From NCBI GenBank assembly GCA_014529385.2, contig CM043970.1, positions 40,853,279-40,913,278 on the forward strand: a stretch of 60,000 bases of DNA, read 5' to 3'. The notes beneath the pieces were generated by a model. The model was not told the origin of the DNA, did no database searches, and saw only the letters and a list, made by a program, of their open reading frames with translations. Origin of the DNA: Adiantum capillus-veneris. Its lineage: Eukaryota; Streptophyta; Polypodiopsida; Polypodiales; Pteridaceae. Below, one piece after another: positions 45,350-59,299 of this stretch; within the stretch, counting starts at the first letter, position 1, and the number at the start of each line of letters is the position of its first letter. Made by a program: the position numbers and the translations under genes.

Positions 45350-47781
45350 TTACTCTCGTGTGAAATACTAACAACCCATTCCTAAGATGACAGTAGCATA
45401 CAAAATCATTGCCAAAGTTGTCGCCCTTAGGCTATCTCCTCTCTTGGATAAAGCTATCATCCCCCACCAACATGGCTTTATCAAAGGAAGGTCAATACAT
45501 GATAACATTTTGGCATAAACGATCAGCATTGAGTATGTAAACTTCAGCGTTCAAGAATGTATCCTCTTACAGCTTGACCTAGACAAAGCGTACGCCTGGA
45601 TTTTTTGGTCGTACATTGAAGATGTCATGAAAGCTTTGGCTTTGGTACTCGACTATATTAACTAATACACACCCTGAGAGCAGGTAGTCATTCAAAGTGG
45701 TTATTCAATGATATAATTTTGAGTGCCTTTGAAGTTAAAAGATCAATCAAACAAGGTTTCCCACTAGCCCCACTGTGTTTCACAATCAGTTCTTATCCCT
45801 CGTCACCATGGTGGAGACACGTATTGCAAGAGGGAAAATTCAAGGGCTAGCTCTGCTTGATAACAACCAACTCTTGGCAAAGCTATTTGCTAATGACTCA
45901 CTATTGTTCTTGAAGTCTTCACTGAGGTGTTGAGGAAGGCTCTACAGATTATTTAGACGTTTAACACAGTCTCTAGATCTAAGTGCACTAGGAGAAATCA
46001 AGACTAAACCAACTCTTAGCCTTGCCACTCAAGCCATAGTCCCTGAGATATTACCTCCTGAGGAAATAAAACCAAGAACAATGCATGTCTAGGAGGTTGA
46101 ACCATATTCTATAAGGAAACGATTCCTTTGACCCTTCTGAATGGTCATGTGAGATTGTCTCAAAAGGGAAGGTCTTCTACCATCATGAAGAGCCCAACTG
46201 GGGGTGAGAAATTCTCACAAACAAAGGTTTGTGGGCCATGGACAAAGTTCGAAGCAAGATGTGAAGGTGGAAATATGTGCTTCTCCCTTTCCACAGCAAG
46301 GTGAAGGTGATCAACTCGTTTATGATCCCGTATATGTCCTTCGTTGGGCCCCTTCTCAAGATAGCAAAGTGCAATTAAAAGGAATTTTATGAAACACGTG
46401 AAAAATCCTCTATGGAAAAAAAACATCAAAGATACAATACCATGGGAGAAGGCTAAATGAGAATGTGTTGTTAGACCCAAGGGGCAAAGCGGTATCAAGA
46501 TCCTCAACCTGATAGTGCATGCCAAGGCCCAATGTGCTAAACTTATGGTCACAATTTCCAAACAAGACCAAGCATGTGTCATCATGACATGGAACATGAT
46601 CGATAAGGCGAAGCTAATTTCCCCGGGGGGACCCATGGAAAGAGGTCGGGGTTCATGAAAAACTACTCGCAACCTCTATGGGCAAAACTAAAACTAGGCA
46701 GCAACACGAGCGACATGGTACGTAAATGCACCAAAGCCTTAGAGACATCAAAGCCAAATATTTCAAAAACTCCATGATCCATTGGTTCCCTTAGCCTTAC
46801 AAAGTGGAAAGTGAAGTGTTAAACCCATTTTAAAGAGAAGTTTCCAGAAAAGTCAATAACAAAGGTCTCATCCACCTGACAAAATTTCAGGGGTGAAGCA
46901 TGAGATGGAAAAAAACAGATCATTTGGCCACCCCAAATACAATCTCAACGAAATTGAATGATCACTGATCATTAGAGTTGTTGATGGTCAGCATTGTACT
47001 CATGCCCATTTGTGAGGCTAAATTTGATTGAAAAAGTTGACACTAGCTTGAGAATATAAACTTCACCAAGATCGCAAACAAAAGAAATCTACTACGAACT
47101 AGTTCTTCCTACTCAATAAACAATGGCGAAAGCATTCGCTAGAATCTAGATGGGCATCGGTTGCTACATGGGACCCTTAGTGGCCCCCAACTATGAGGAT
47201 CTTCCTTTGGAAGATGCTATGGGGGCCATTCCAACCGCGATTAAGAGAAACCAGAGGGATAGGTTCTAATAATTTCTTAAGGTGCAAAGCGACTAGTGAG
47301 GATCCCCTTCACTTGCTCTAAAACTGTCCATCTACGAGGGGCCTAGATGGCAAATTATGTAAATAGATATAGAAGACCTGGAAGATCCAATTCTACAAGA
47401 ACAACCTACCCTTGGGAGGCAAGATTTTGAAGACCAATCCATCCTAATCTGCACACAAATCATCTACTTTTGCTACTTTAGACAAGCTTGGAAGGCTAGA
47501 AACCAGTGTATCTTTGAAAAAGACCACTCGATGGCAAGCTTCAACAAGATTATTCAAGAAAACAAGGAATTGATCATCAACTGGAATCTAGCAATCCAAG
47601 CCCTGTCGGGTCTTGGACCTACTAGACACCAAAATGTAGCTAGCTCTCGACTATCATGTAGCCCCGTTCGTGTATTATGATCCTTCAAGGCAACTAACGT
47701 GCTTGAGGATATTTGTACATTCCTTTCTGGGTTAATATAACTTGTCCACTCACAACTATGAGTATGCCCCAAAAAAAAAGT
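45350..47781 (+). mobile_element. LINE-C copy 4: reverse transcriptase to 3' end
   Basis: Broken frames give AYKIIAKVVALRLSPLLD, HQHGFIKGRSIHDNIL, ILLQLDLDKAYAWIFWSYIE (RT motif A), VKRSIKQGFPLAPL (motif B) and LLAKLFANDSLLFLK (motif C, where FADD has become FAND). They continue with SKMRRW/LLPF-type text, KQAWKARN-like YFRQAWKARNQCIFEKDH, and the 3' UTR with TTAATATAACTTG, CACTCACAACTATGAGT and A9 at 47773-47781. The first Asp of the catalytic pair is lost, and there are many stops. No target duplication is evident. Confidence 0.8.
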
Positions 47782-50025
47782 GCATGTAAATCTCACATGC
47801 ATCTTCCCATATGTTCCTAATAAGCTTGATTGTAAACAACAACAATCATACAAACCATAGTTTTCATTAAAACATTGATCATTAGAAACAATGAAAAGAT
47901 CATGATCTCAAATCATCAAAATGTCAAATTTGTACCACGAAAACTGATTTTGTGTCTCAAATTCACAAGTGTCCATGTTTTCTTTGTTGAGAATCAATTT
48001 ATGAATTTAGTGCAAATACATATTGTAGATCTCTTTTTTAGAGCTGATTAAAACTCACAATCTTTTAAAAATCTTTAGTGCAAACACATACTGCCAATCT
48101 CTTTTGGGTTTTCTTCTTTGAAGTAATTAAAATTGTGCTTGGAAAACAATACTTGCAATTATGTGAGGATATCCTTGCAACTCCAATTCCTAGTCGAAGT
48201 TGCTAGAGTTTTACAAACCTTTAATTGATGTGTAAAAGACTTTCAAAAGGAGCTTTTGAGGTTCTTTTCAATGTATGCATAGGATTTCATCATAACACTT
48301 TAATTTGAATGTGTTGTCAAAAGTAAGCAATTCGTACAAGAATTAATGTGAGAATGTAAAATATGGTAGGTTGAAACCGTTTGAAAAATTACAAGAGTTA
48401 TAATAATATTCACATATCAGTGTTAGTGGACTAGTGATTCCCAAAACTTCACCCTCAAAAACTTTGCATTTTCTATAAATATATAAGCCACAAAATTTGC
48501 ACAATGTGAAACATAAACAATAACCCGTAATATATCTTTGGTAAAAATGCAATTAGAGCATCTACATACATTGTTGTATGGGTAGAATTCTAAATTTGAT
48601 AGATAATGGGGTAACAAACCTTCAAAATGGGGCTAGATTTATAAGATTTAAGTTGGAGTCCTTAAAATATCATCCACCCTCTGAAAAGAGCTTTGAAGTG
48701 CCAAAACTTTTACTTCAAGGTTTTTGGTTTAATGCACAATGGGCATGAAAACTAGGGCTAAGGGTATGATATTTATATCAAAACATCAACCTTGTACAGT
48801 GCAACATAGCTAGTTAACAAGGGTCAATAGACCAACAACCATGCTCCATACATATAGTAACTTTTGTAAGACCTTGAATGTAATGTTGAGTGGTGTTGGC
48901 AACATAATGAAGATTTACAAGGATGGCTCACCTCAACTGAAAAGGGAATTGAAATTCAACCATTAAGCAATCCCTTAACTGTCAACAATTACAAGGCAAC
49001 CAAAAATCCCATCATATATTTAAGAGTGCCAAATGCATCGGGTTTAGTGGGCACCCAAGTGCAAGAGGGTGTCATGCACTTTGTGGGCTACGATTGAGGA
49101 CAATAGTGAGTAATATCCTCATCTTTTTCCTTATGATATCTTTGTGCGCTTGAGTAAGGAGTTTACACGTTTAGCACTTCAATAACAACTGAACTCAGAG
49201 AGAGAGAGAGACACGACACGAAGTGGCGGAATTCCACCCCAGAGAGTATTGGTCCCAAACCTTGACGCCCCTTTCGGTATTTTTTTATATTGCATCAACT
49301 TAGTACAAGCCGGTACTCCAGACTCTACACCTTCTCCAAGAAGCATGCTAGAGAATGAGCCCTAACCTCATATTTGAAGGCACTTGGCATAAAAAGCAGT
49401 TTACAGTAAAAAGCCTTCAAACTTAAAAGCATCTGGTTCAAAAGCAAAGCCAAAAAGCTGTCAGCATAAATCACGGAACTCCGTACGGTTTGCCACGTCA
49501 TCAACCAACGCAAAACACGAAATCCGTACAACCTGCCACATCATCATGTTCAGCACGATTTTCGAAATTCTGCCACATCATCAACTTCTGTGTGCTATGT
49601 ATCTTTCCTACGTCGAGGAAAGGAAAGAAACATGAGCCTGATGACGAAAAAATGAAATACAAGTATAAGTTACCAGGTAGATTGGGAGAAAGAAAGTGGC
49701 GTTTTAAATGTGAGTCCCAAGGCTATATATTGTATACTTTATTTAAGGTTGAAGGTATCCATCTTAAAGCATTAAAAAAATGAGACTAGAAAGATTTATA
49801 TTTCAAATCAATGAAGGTCTTTGTAAACAATCGCCTACCCAATCTTAAAACTATTTGCAAGCTTGAAGAATTTAAAGATACGCTTTGAATTCTTTGATTG
49901 CTTGCCTGCAACATGTAAAGAAGTTGCACCTGAAGAAAACTCTTCTATTACTCGTATGCCACAATCTTTTGGGCGACCTTGCAACTGTCAATTATAATAC
50001 AATCAGTTCAATTTGGAATATGATG
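47782..50025. other. Non-coding A+T-rich stretch
   Basis: No gene supported to 49480. 48000-48110 has a degenerate direct repeat (TAGTGCAAA.ACATA.TG..ATCTCTTTT). From about 49480 to 50025 is the likely 3' flank or 3' UTR of the membrane-protein gene that follows; the weak plus-strand frame 49490-49783 is not convincing. Confidence 0.4.
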
Positions 50026-50854
50026 TTACAATAGAGATAATACACTAAGACCAAGTTTTCTAAGCATATAAAACAAGAGGAGGATGGCGGTTACCGCGAC
50101 AGGTTTTTTTCCCAAAAACCTTAGGTTTAGTCTCCAACCTCTACCCCTTACAAACTCCACCAAAATTGACAGTGCACTTGATACATAGCACAGTAATAAG
50201 GCTGCTAGCTTAGAAAGGTTAAAATCGAGCACTGTATCCGGAGAACCTTGCATGGACAGTCCGAGGTCGTTGCCTGCTGCACCGTTCATACCTTGATCTA
50301 CCAATTCTAATGCTGGGACATCACATTCTTGACTCAAGTCCAATTTTTTGTTTATGGTATCAGAGAACTGAACCAACAAACGCACAAGCCATGCGAACTC
50401 TGTACTCTCTATAGGGCGACGCATCCAATCACCTTTGTACTTCACATCCTTCCATGTGTGTTGTGGAAGAGCTTTACAAGCTTGGAATGAATGATGGGAG
50501 CTGTTCTTAACTTCTGCTACCGGTGTTGCAATGGGGAACACGGGTTCTAATTTGGTAGTAAATATAAGGCTTCCAGCTTTCTTTATTGCGTCCAAGGCCT
50601 TCTTGCAGTTGGTATGTGCTGCGTTCGAAACCGTATGTAGTTCACCTTCAGCTTGAAGTATCAACAACTGCACACAGTAATAATTACATAGGGTCAGTTC
50701 CTAAGCTTAGACCATAATAGACATTGAGACCTGCAGTACCCACCTCTAGTATTGCTTCACCTCCATTGCCATCCTTACTGAAAAGGCGGACCTTGGTCCA
50801 TGATGGCCCATGAAGTCCTTCGTTTTGCCAGTTGCAATTAATGTCTTCTAATAT
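50026..50854 (-). CDS. 3' exons of an unrecognised membrane protein gene
   Basis: Two exons on the minus strand: 50854-50744 (37 codons, INCNWQNEGLHGPSWTKVRL) and 50667-50026 (LLILQAEGELHTVSNAAH..., HTWKDVKYKGDWMRRPIEST, EFAWLVRLLVQFSDTINKKL). The intron of 76 bp has CTAGAG/GTGGGT and TTACTGTGTGCAG borders and keeps the frame; an acceptor (CTGAAATCAG) precedes the first exon. The C-terminus has two hydrophobic segments (SKLAALLLCYVSSALSILVE and PVAVTAILLLFYMLRKLGL). Frame, splice sites and normal composition suggest a real host gene. I cannot name the family. The upstream exons are not in view; a (CT)n run and LINE-A begin about 20 bp beyond. Confidence 0.65.
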
Positions 50855-50869
50855 CTGATTTCAGACCAG

Positions 50870-50874
<5 letters not shown>

Positions 50875-50906
<32 letters not shown>
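50875..50906. repeat. (CT)16 microsatellite
   Basis: Pure CT run between the membrane-protein exon and the first base of LINE-A. Confidence 0.95.
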
Positions 50907-50908
<2 letters not shown>

Positions 50909-50923
50909 GGAAGCATCGGCGAA

Positions 50924-51820
50924 GTGCCAACGGCTTCCCCCACGTGCAAGAAGACGCATCCCTCACCGGCCGCCCACAAAGCCTCTTTCATGCGGACAGG
51001 GAAGAGGATGTCGGCAATAGAGAAGGAAATGAGAGAATGGAGAAATGAAGTGGAAGAGTGGAGGAAGGAGAGGAGCACTATTCTTCAAAGATGGACCGAA
51101 GAAAGAGATGGCATGTGTAGGAGGATTGCTTCGCTTGAAGAGAAAGTGGTCATCCAAGATTCCATAATCCGAAATCTACAAGCAAAAAGTGGGCGGCTCG
51201 AAGAAGGCGAAATCCAGCCATCCATGATGGAAGAGTTGAATACCATGAGAGAAGAAATGCGGGTTATCAAGGAAGGTGAGGAGAAGAATTCATGGCCCGC
51301 GGTCATCTCCGCAACACAAAAGAAAGTAGAGGAGGCCGAAAAATGGATTGAGGTTGCCAAGAAAGGGAAAGGTAAGAAAGCTCCTTGTACACCCACTCTT
51401 ATTAACATCCCTCGAAGAGGAACAAAGGAGGAGGATGCGAGCTCTACATGTGAGGGTAACCGGCCTCAAGGACATTAACAATGTGGAAAAAGAGGTCACA
51501 AGCCTCACACCATAATGGGGGTGGACAGGCCTTCACACACAAAGGCATGGAGAGTGGGTAAGAAGAGTAATGGCCCGGGAGAATCTTCAAAAGGGAGAGC
51601 TCTCATACTACGCTTCCCCTCCCTGGACGAGAAAAAGGAATTCTTGAGAAAGAGGCCTACTCTCAAGAAGACGGGTATTTTCCTCAGTGATGATCTCACT
51701 CTCTCACAGCTTGCGCATATGAGAGAGGTAATGCCAGAGATTACGGCAGCAAGGGAGAAGGGAAAGATGGCCTTTTCCAGAGATGGTCAGGTGGTGATTG
51801 TAGAGCGGCGCTCTACATGA
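50924..51820 (+). pseudogene. LINE-A ORF1: coiled coil plus RRM-like part
   Basis: The first part (50924-51478) is a long charged helix (MSAIEKEMREWRNEVEEWRK, IASLEEKVVIQDSIIRNL), clearly a coiled coil. After a frame shift RRMRALHVRVTGLKDINN begins an RRM-like fold. After another break, SSKGRALILRFPSLDEKKEF, LKKTGIFLSDDLT and REVMPEITAAREKGKMAF follow: the order seen in animal and algal L1 ORF1 proteins (coiled coil, RRM, C-terminal domain). Most plant LINE ORF1s instead have DUF4283 and a zinc knuckle. Confidence 0.7.
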
Positions 51821-51854
51821 TGGTGTGAGACCTATGGGACCACACTAACGATGG

Positions 51855-52664
51855 CTACTTGAATTGTAATGGATCTACGAGGTTGGACGTTGGTGTCTTT
51901 GAGGACAGTTTCAGAGACAGGGACATTGTTTTCTTCTCAGAGACTCAACAGGCCCCTGGACAACTTATGCCACATGTGGTGGAATCCAGATGGGAGACAG
52001 TCGCGAGGTCTGAGCATGGGAGTAGAGGTTCAAGAGGAGTAGCAGTGCTATTTAGGGAGGAGTTACAGCCACTACTATATATTGTACGGAGAGATGATCA
52101 TGCTAGATACATGTGGGTGAGGCTGAGAGCTAACACAAGCCGATTTCTATATATTGCCATATGTTACTTCCCTCCCAGTACGTCAGTATATGCTTCATCC
52201 AGAGGATAATCGCCTTTCTCTATACTAGATGATGATATATGGTTTTCTAAGGATGGTGATATCATCCTCCTAGGGACTTCAATGCCCGAACGGGCAACTC
52301 TCAAACAGTCTTCTATGACACTTCAGATGAGATGCTTAGAGAGCTGGATGTGGGTGAGTTGGGGCTTGACAGATGCTCACATGATAGAGAGCAGACGGAG
52401 TATGGGAGATACCTCACGGAGATGACGACTACACATGGGTTAGCCATACTTAATGGCTTACAGCGATTTCCTGGAGCAGCCGGTTTCACATGCTTTCCAC
52501 ACAGACACGGGGCCAGTACAGTGGACTATATTATAGCACAACCGAGCTTTATTCCTTGTATTCAAGATTTCATAGTGGGAGCCAGACCAATGGACGTAGC
52601 AGTGGATCGTGCTCTTTTGACATTGTCTATTTCATTTCAGTATAGTACAGCCCAGACATCATGA
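51855..52664 (+). pseudogene. LINE-A AP-type endonuclease
   Basis: NCNGSTRLDVGVFEDSF, DIVFFSETQQ, RGSRGVAVLFREEL, FLYIAICYFPP, GDIILLG + FNARTG, and STVDYIIAQPSF follow the EEP nuclease of LINEs. The start motif ATWNCNG is broken by loss of one G (TGGAAT became TGAAT); the second LINE-A copy at 59.5 kb keeps it. GDFNARTG also has lost one base. The catalytic SDH-like end reads VDRALLTL. Confidence 0.8.
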
Positions 52665-54271
52665 GGCAGGTCACATACACGTTATACATTTACACCAGAG
52701 ACTGACTCGGTTTATACAGAGGGGATCTATAGCCGTCTATGCACAGTTGGTCCTGGCCTCTCAGTGGAGGAGTGCACCACTTTACTGCCTGAGACACTGC
52801 ATGGTGTAGCATCAGAGGCATACCCACACACTTAGCCGGGTCGGAGGCGACATACTGGGAGCATGCCCCAAAATAGTTGGTATGATAGGAGTGCAGAGAG
52901 ATGAGAGCCCAGCTTCAGAGGGATCTTCTTTTAGGAGTCATCACTTACAGACAATCTCGGATTGCTTCCCGGCGCCTTGTGCGACGAAAGAAACGAGCTT
53001 ACTTGGCCCAAATGGAGCGAGACTTGTATCAGTTGTTCTTGAGTAGAGACTCAAGAGAGGCATGGCGATTTTTTCATGAGCACTCCCCTCCCCCAGTGGT
53101 TACTTCTCCTGATGTGTGGGGCCATTATGCCTCATCGTTATATACGGTTCTTGGACAGGATCCCCTTCCAGATCCTACAGAGCCATGCGCACCTACCAGC
53201 ACCTTCTTTACCACTGAGATGGTAAAGAGAGCCATTGACAAGATAAGGACCAGCAGGGCATATGATCATGATGGTCTAGTAGCAAAGCACTTTATACATG
53301 CTAGAGATATGATAGTAGAGGTTCTTGCAGTGTTGTTCAATCGTGCCATGTGTGCGGGGTTACCTGAGACTTGGAGGTTGTCTACTATTGTGCCTATCTT
53401 CAAAGCAGGTGATCCTAAAGAGCCTGGGAATTAGTGCACTATTATGGTCGGGCAGACATTGGCACGGTTGTATGCATACATTCTTGAGCAGCAGTTGAGT
53501 AATTGAGCAGAGGGTGATGAGGGTGTACGAGCAAAGGGCCAGACCGGTTTCAGGAGGGGTTTCTCCACTCTTGATCATATTCTAACACTCAGAGCCATCA
53601 TTGAGGAGGGCAAGTCACATGGGAGACGGATTTATTGTAGCTTTGTGGATTTCCTCAAACCATTTAACATGGTACCGAGAGCTCGATTTATCACGTGACA
53701 CATACAACCCTATGTGTCCGTGGATAAGCTATAGCATGACCAGGGTTTAGTCAGTCAAGTCAGTATAGAATAGGAAGTGATCTGGCACTTTTGTGAGTCT
53801 GTTCGCAGATCGTGCATGACCAGTGACTTAGTGTAGATGCGTATCCTCTGGTTGCACACAGCATGATCATAAGCATTCCCATCAGAATCCTTCAGGGGGA
53901 ATTTTCTAGTGCATTTAGCCTATTTTCCCTATTTCTGACATTTTTCACTTATTATTTTTAAGTGACTTTTGTTGGAAAGTAGGTAGGGATAATATATAAG
54001 CAAACCTAGGCTAGCACTAATTAGCAGAAGAGCAAGGAGAACACATGCCACAGGTAGCAGGTTCCCCCTCTCTCTCTCAGCAAGATTCCCCCCCTTGGTG
54101 GCGTTTTTCCTCCAAGCAAGAACCCTCAGCATCTAGCGTTTTCAGCCATAGCCTCATCGCCAAGACCTCCCAGCATCTGGCGTTTTTCACCCACAGCCTC
54201 ATCGCCACAGTTTCCCCTTTGCTGGCGTTTTTCAACAAGATCCTCATTACCCTAGACTCCCAGACCCTAGC

Positions 54272-54541
54272 ATTTTCAGCATCGCCACAGCCTCATGAAT
54301 TCAGCCACTAAGAACCAGCCCAAGCAGCGTTTTTGGAGCACTTTCAAGGCCGCAAATCTGCGTTTTAAGGGCAGCAGAAGACATGAAGGACCTGCAACAA
54401 AACATAAAGGATTTTCAGCATCGCCACAGCCTCATGAATTCAGCCACTAAGAACCAGCCCAAGCAGCGTTTTTGGAGCACTTTCAAGGCCGCAAATCTGC
54501 GTTTTTAGGGCAGCCGAAGACATGAAGGACCTGCAACAAAA
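54272..54541. repeat. Tandem duplication, 139-bp unit, in solo LTR
   Basis: 54272-54410 and 54411-54541 share AGCATCGCCACAGCCTCATG and CGCAAATCTGCGTTTT with few changes. Shorter words (GCGTTTTTC, CTCATCGCC) recur from 54080 to 54600. Confidence 0.9.
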
Positions 54542-54730
54542 CAGCGTTTTTCCTTGCATTTTTGGCAGCAGCAGATTTCAGCCATTGGCGTTTTTGGACA
54601 GCAGATGAAGTGCATCAGTTTTCAGCCCTAGAGTCGGTCTCATCATCCCCGTCGTCAACATCGACATAGCCCTAGACTTGCATCAGTTCTCATTCATCCA
54701 CTTGTACCAGTTTGTGCAATCAATAGTAAA

Positions 54731-54752
54731 CCACTCTCGCCAACGAGAGTGG
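54731..54752. repeat. Perfect 9-bp hairpin in solo LTR
   Basis: CCACTCTCG, loop CCAA, CGAGAGTGG. Could be a structured RNA signal near the poly-A region of the LTR. Confidence 0.8.
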
Positions 54753-56063
54753 GGCTTTCAGAGGAGGGTTTTACAACGTCTCTGGTGTCGTATTCTCTTC
54801 TCTCTCTATCTCTCAGTCTCATACACTTTCACGCACAGTGTCCATTCACTTTGTTGTGTTCATCGCACTCTCATTAAGAACGGAAGGCTCTCCCTTCCAT
54901 AAGAATAAAAGGAACCTTGAGCACAGATCGGAGCACTCATCTTGAGCAAAGTTCAAACACTCACTGCAGCGGTTCAAACACTCACTCCGCTGCATCTTAC
55001 ACGATCGATGCGCAGACTGCAGGAGATGGGGCTGCCCATGGTGTTGATTTGGGGGATTATGGCTCTATACAAATCAGTGATGGGACATGTACGCACTCCG
55101 GAGGGGATATCTGATTTAGTTCACTCCACGATTGGGGTGAAACAGGGTTGCCCATTGTCTCCTACTCTATTTGGTATGTATGTTGATGAGGTGTCTTACA
55201 TTGACAAAGAGGTTGATAGAGGTGCCTAGCTAGCAGGGACGTGGATCCCATTGTTGTTATATGCTGATGAGTATTGTGTTGATCTCTGACTCATCAGAGG
55301 GTATGCAACGACAATTGGATGCATTACACAGTTTTTGCAGAGGATAGTGGATTGTCTGTAAACCTTGGTAAAACCAAGGTTATGGTATTTAACACCACAC
55401 CACAGTGGATCAGGAGATTGTAGAGCATACAGATGCATACACTTACCTTGGGGTTGTCTTCACTGGGCCGAGGTTTTCTTTGGGAGCAGCAGAGACTAGA
55501 CTGACTAGAGCTTTTGCGGCCTTGGAAGGCTTGGAGGGCTATGTTCGCAGGTTCACTTCCAAGAACCTCGGACAAAGTTATGGCTCTTTGATCAATCAGA
55601 GCCAAGGCCTCCGTACCCCACGCTTTCGAGCAAAGCTAGCTGCCCCTCCTATGGAGATTGAGGCACTTACCAAATCAGTCTCCTTTGTGCACAGCTTGTG
55701 GGATACTAGTGGAGACAAATATGCTAGACTGGCCATTTGAGTCTTCTAGACAGTTAGCTCTTGAGGGGGACACTTCATGCCGGTATGCACAAATGACATC
55801 ATGGTTTCAGACGCATGGCTTCACCATGGACAGGCTGCCCCCTTTCCAGTACTCTCTTCAGGCACCCTTGATATCTCTTACACAGGTGGAGATTACTAGA
55901 CTCATTCGTTAGGACCTGATCCAGCTGGATACCAGGAGGACATGGATAGAGCCGCCATAGGAGTTGGGCATGAAGATGGCTTTCTATAGAGAGCACCTTC
56001 TCGACCTCACAGGAGATGGGTTTGTGATTCAACCTAGCTACATGGACACACACGTCTCATGGT

Positions 56064-56420
56064 TTGCGGTGTGCCATTGGTCAGATACGCACATCCTCAC
56101 ATCAACTGGAGATTGAGACTAGCAGATTCAGAGGGATACCAACAGACAACAGGATATGCCGCTTATGCCAGCTAGAGCCAGAGACAGAGCTACATTACAT
56201 ATGTCATTGCACAGTGTACTATGAGATACGGGGCCGTTTCCACTGCTTATTCAGAGAGGGTTTCGGTGCTTTCTTTAGGGTCATGAGTTATGAGGATCAG
56301 AGATGTCTTGGGCTATATCTACTTGAGTTACACAGATATAGAGACACTTTACTGGGGAGAGATAGAGAGAGACAGTCCCAGAGACGGATTACAGATTTCT
56401 TTTCACTAGATATGGGATAG
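56064..56420 (+). pseudogene. LINE-A C-terminal zinc-binding region
   Basis: RFRGIPTDNRICRLCQLEPE, TELHYICHC and a downstream IRGRFHCLF correspond to the CxxC...H...C end of L1-type ORF2 proteins. Open for 118 codons. Confidence 0.75.
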
Positions 56421-56742
56421 CCAGAGGAGCAACCATCACTGCAGAGCTCGGCCCACACTCATTCGACCACTACCGGCACTCTCATCGACCGAGCACTGGA
56501 GCTACGGAGATCCAGATGGCCATGATTGAGGAGAGGGGCTACACAGCATCGACGGAGACTACAGCAAAGGATTTGAGCCATACTCTCTCGACATCCAAAG
56601 TGCAAATGAGGATGGATTCTAGTAGTAGTATCTTTGTTCTAGTTCTTTTGTACCCAGACATGGTATTAGATTCACCATTTTGTAACAGATTGGTCTCCTA
56701 GGTCAATTTAGCCTTTTAAAGACGTTAATATAACATTTCATT

Positions 56743-59065
<2,323 letters not shown>

Positions 59066-59299
59066 TGCTTAAGCTAAAACCTCATAGGCATACATCAATC
59101 GTTGTCGTGTTGTGGCATGTGCATAATGTGAAACTAGAATATCTACCTCACTCTTAATGCTTTTGTTAAATGGGATCAAGTGCTATAATGTACATAGTGT
59201 GATATATGCGAAAATGGATGCCACGTTTACAAGAGTGTACATACCTTGCCGAGCACGCGAGGCCCTGGACATGGCACTGTAGCGTGTTTTATCACATCC
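59066..59299. other. Junction between LINE-B and LINE-A copy 2
   Basis: About 230 bp without coding signal. It may be LINE-B 5' UTR. Contains TAGCGTGTTTTATCACATCC near the LINE-A break. Confidence 0.35.

Larger units (their letters stand above)
53689..55001 (+). mobile_element. Solo LTR (1.3 kb) inside LINE-A
   Basis: The RT frame breaks after CGATT (53684-53688) and resumes after CGATC (55002-55006), a 5-bp target duplication with one change. The insert begins TATCACGTGACACAT (probably TG.. originally) and ends TTACA. A TATA box AATATATAAG lies at 53991-54000. The centre has a 139-bp tandem duplication and the right part a perfect 9-bp hairpin. No coding frame. The insert is transcribed region plus U3 of an unknown LTR family. 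Confidence 0.75.
52901..55740 (+). pseudogene. LINE-A reverse transcriptase, interrupted
   Basis: MVKRAIDKIRTSRAYDHDGL, LPETWRLSTIVPIFKAGDP, GQTGFRRGFSTLDHILTLRA and RIYCSFVDFLKPFNMVPRAR (motif A, FVDFLKPF for FvDfkKAFD) lead into the solo LTR at 53689. After it come RRLQEMGLPMVLI, STIGVKQGCPLSPTLFGMYV (motif B) and PLLLYADE (motif C, YADD disrupted by a 2-base insertion), then DAYTYLGVVFTG. Stops and shifts abound. Confidence 0.85.

Noticed and set aside
46160-46672. 170-residue minus-strand frame
   Set aside because: It lies opposite LINE-C ORF2 sequence read on the plus strand and has no domain; it is a shadow.
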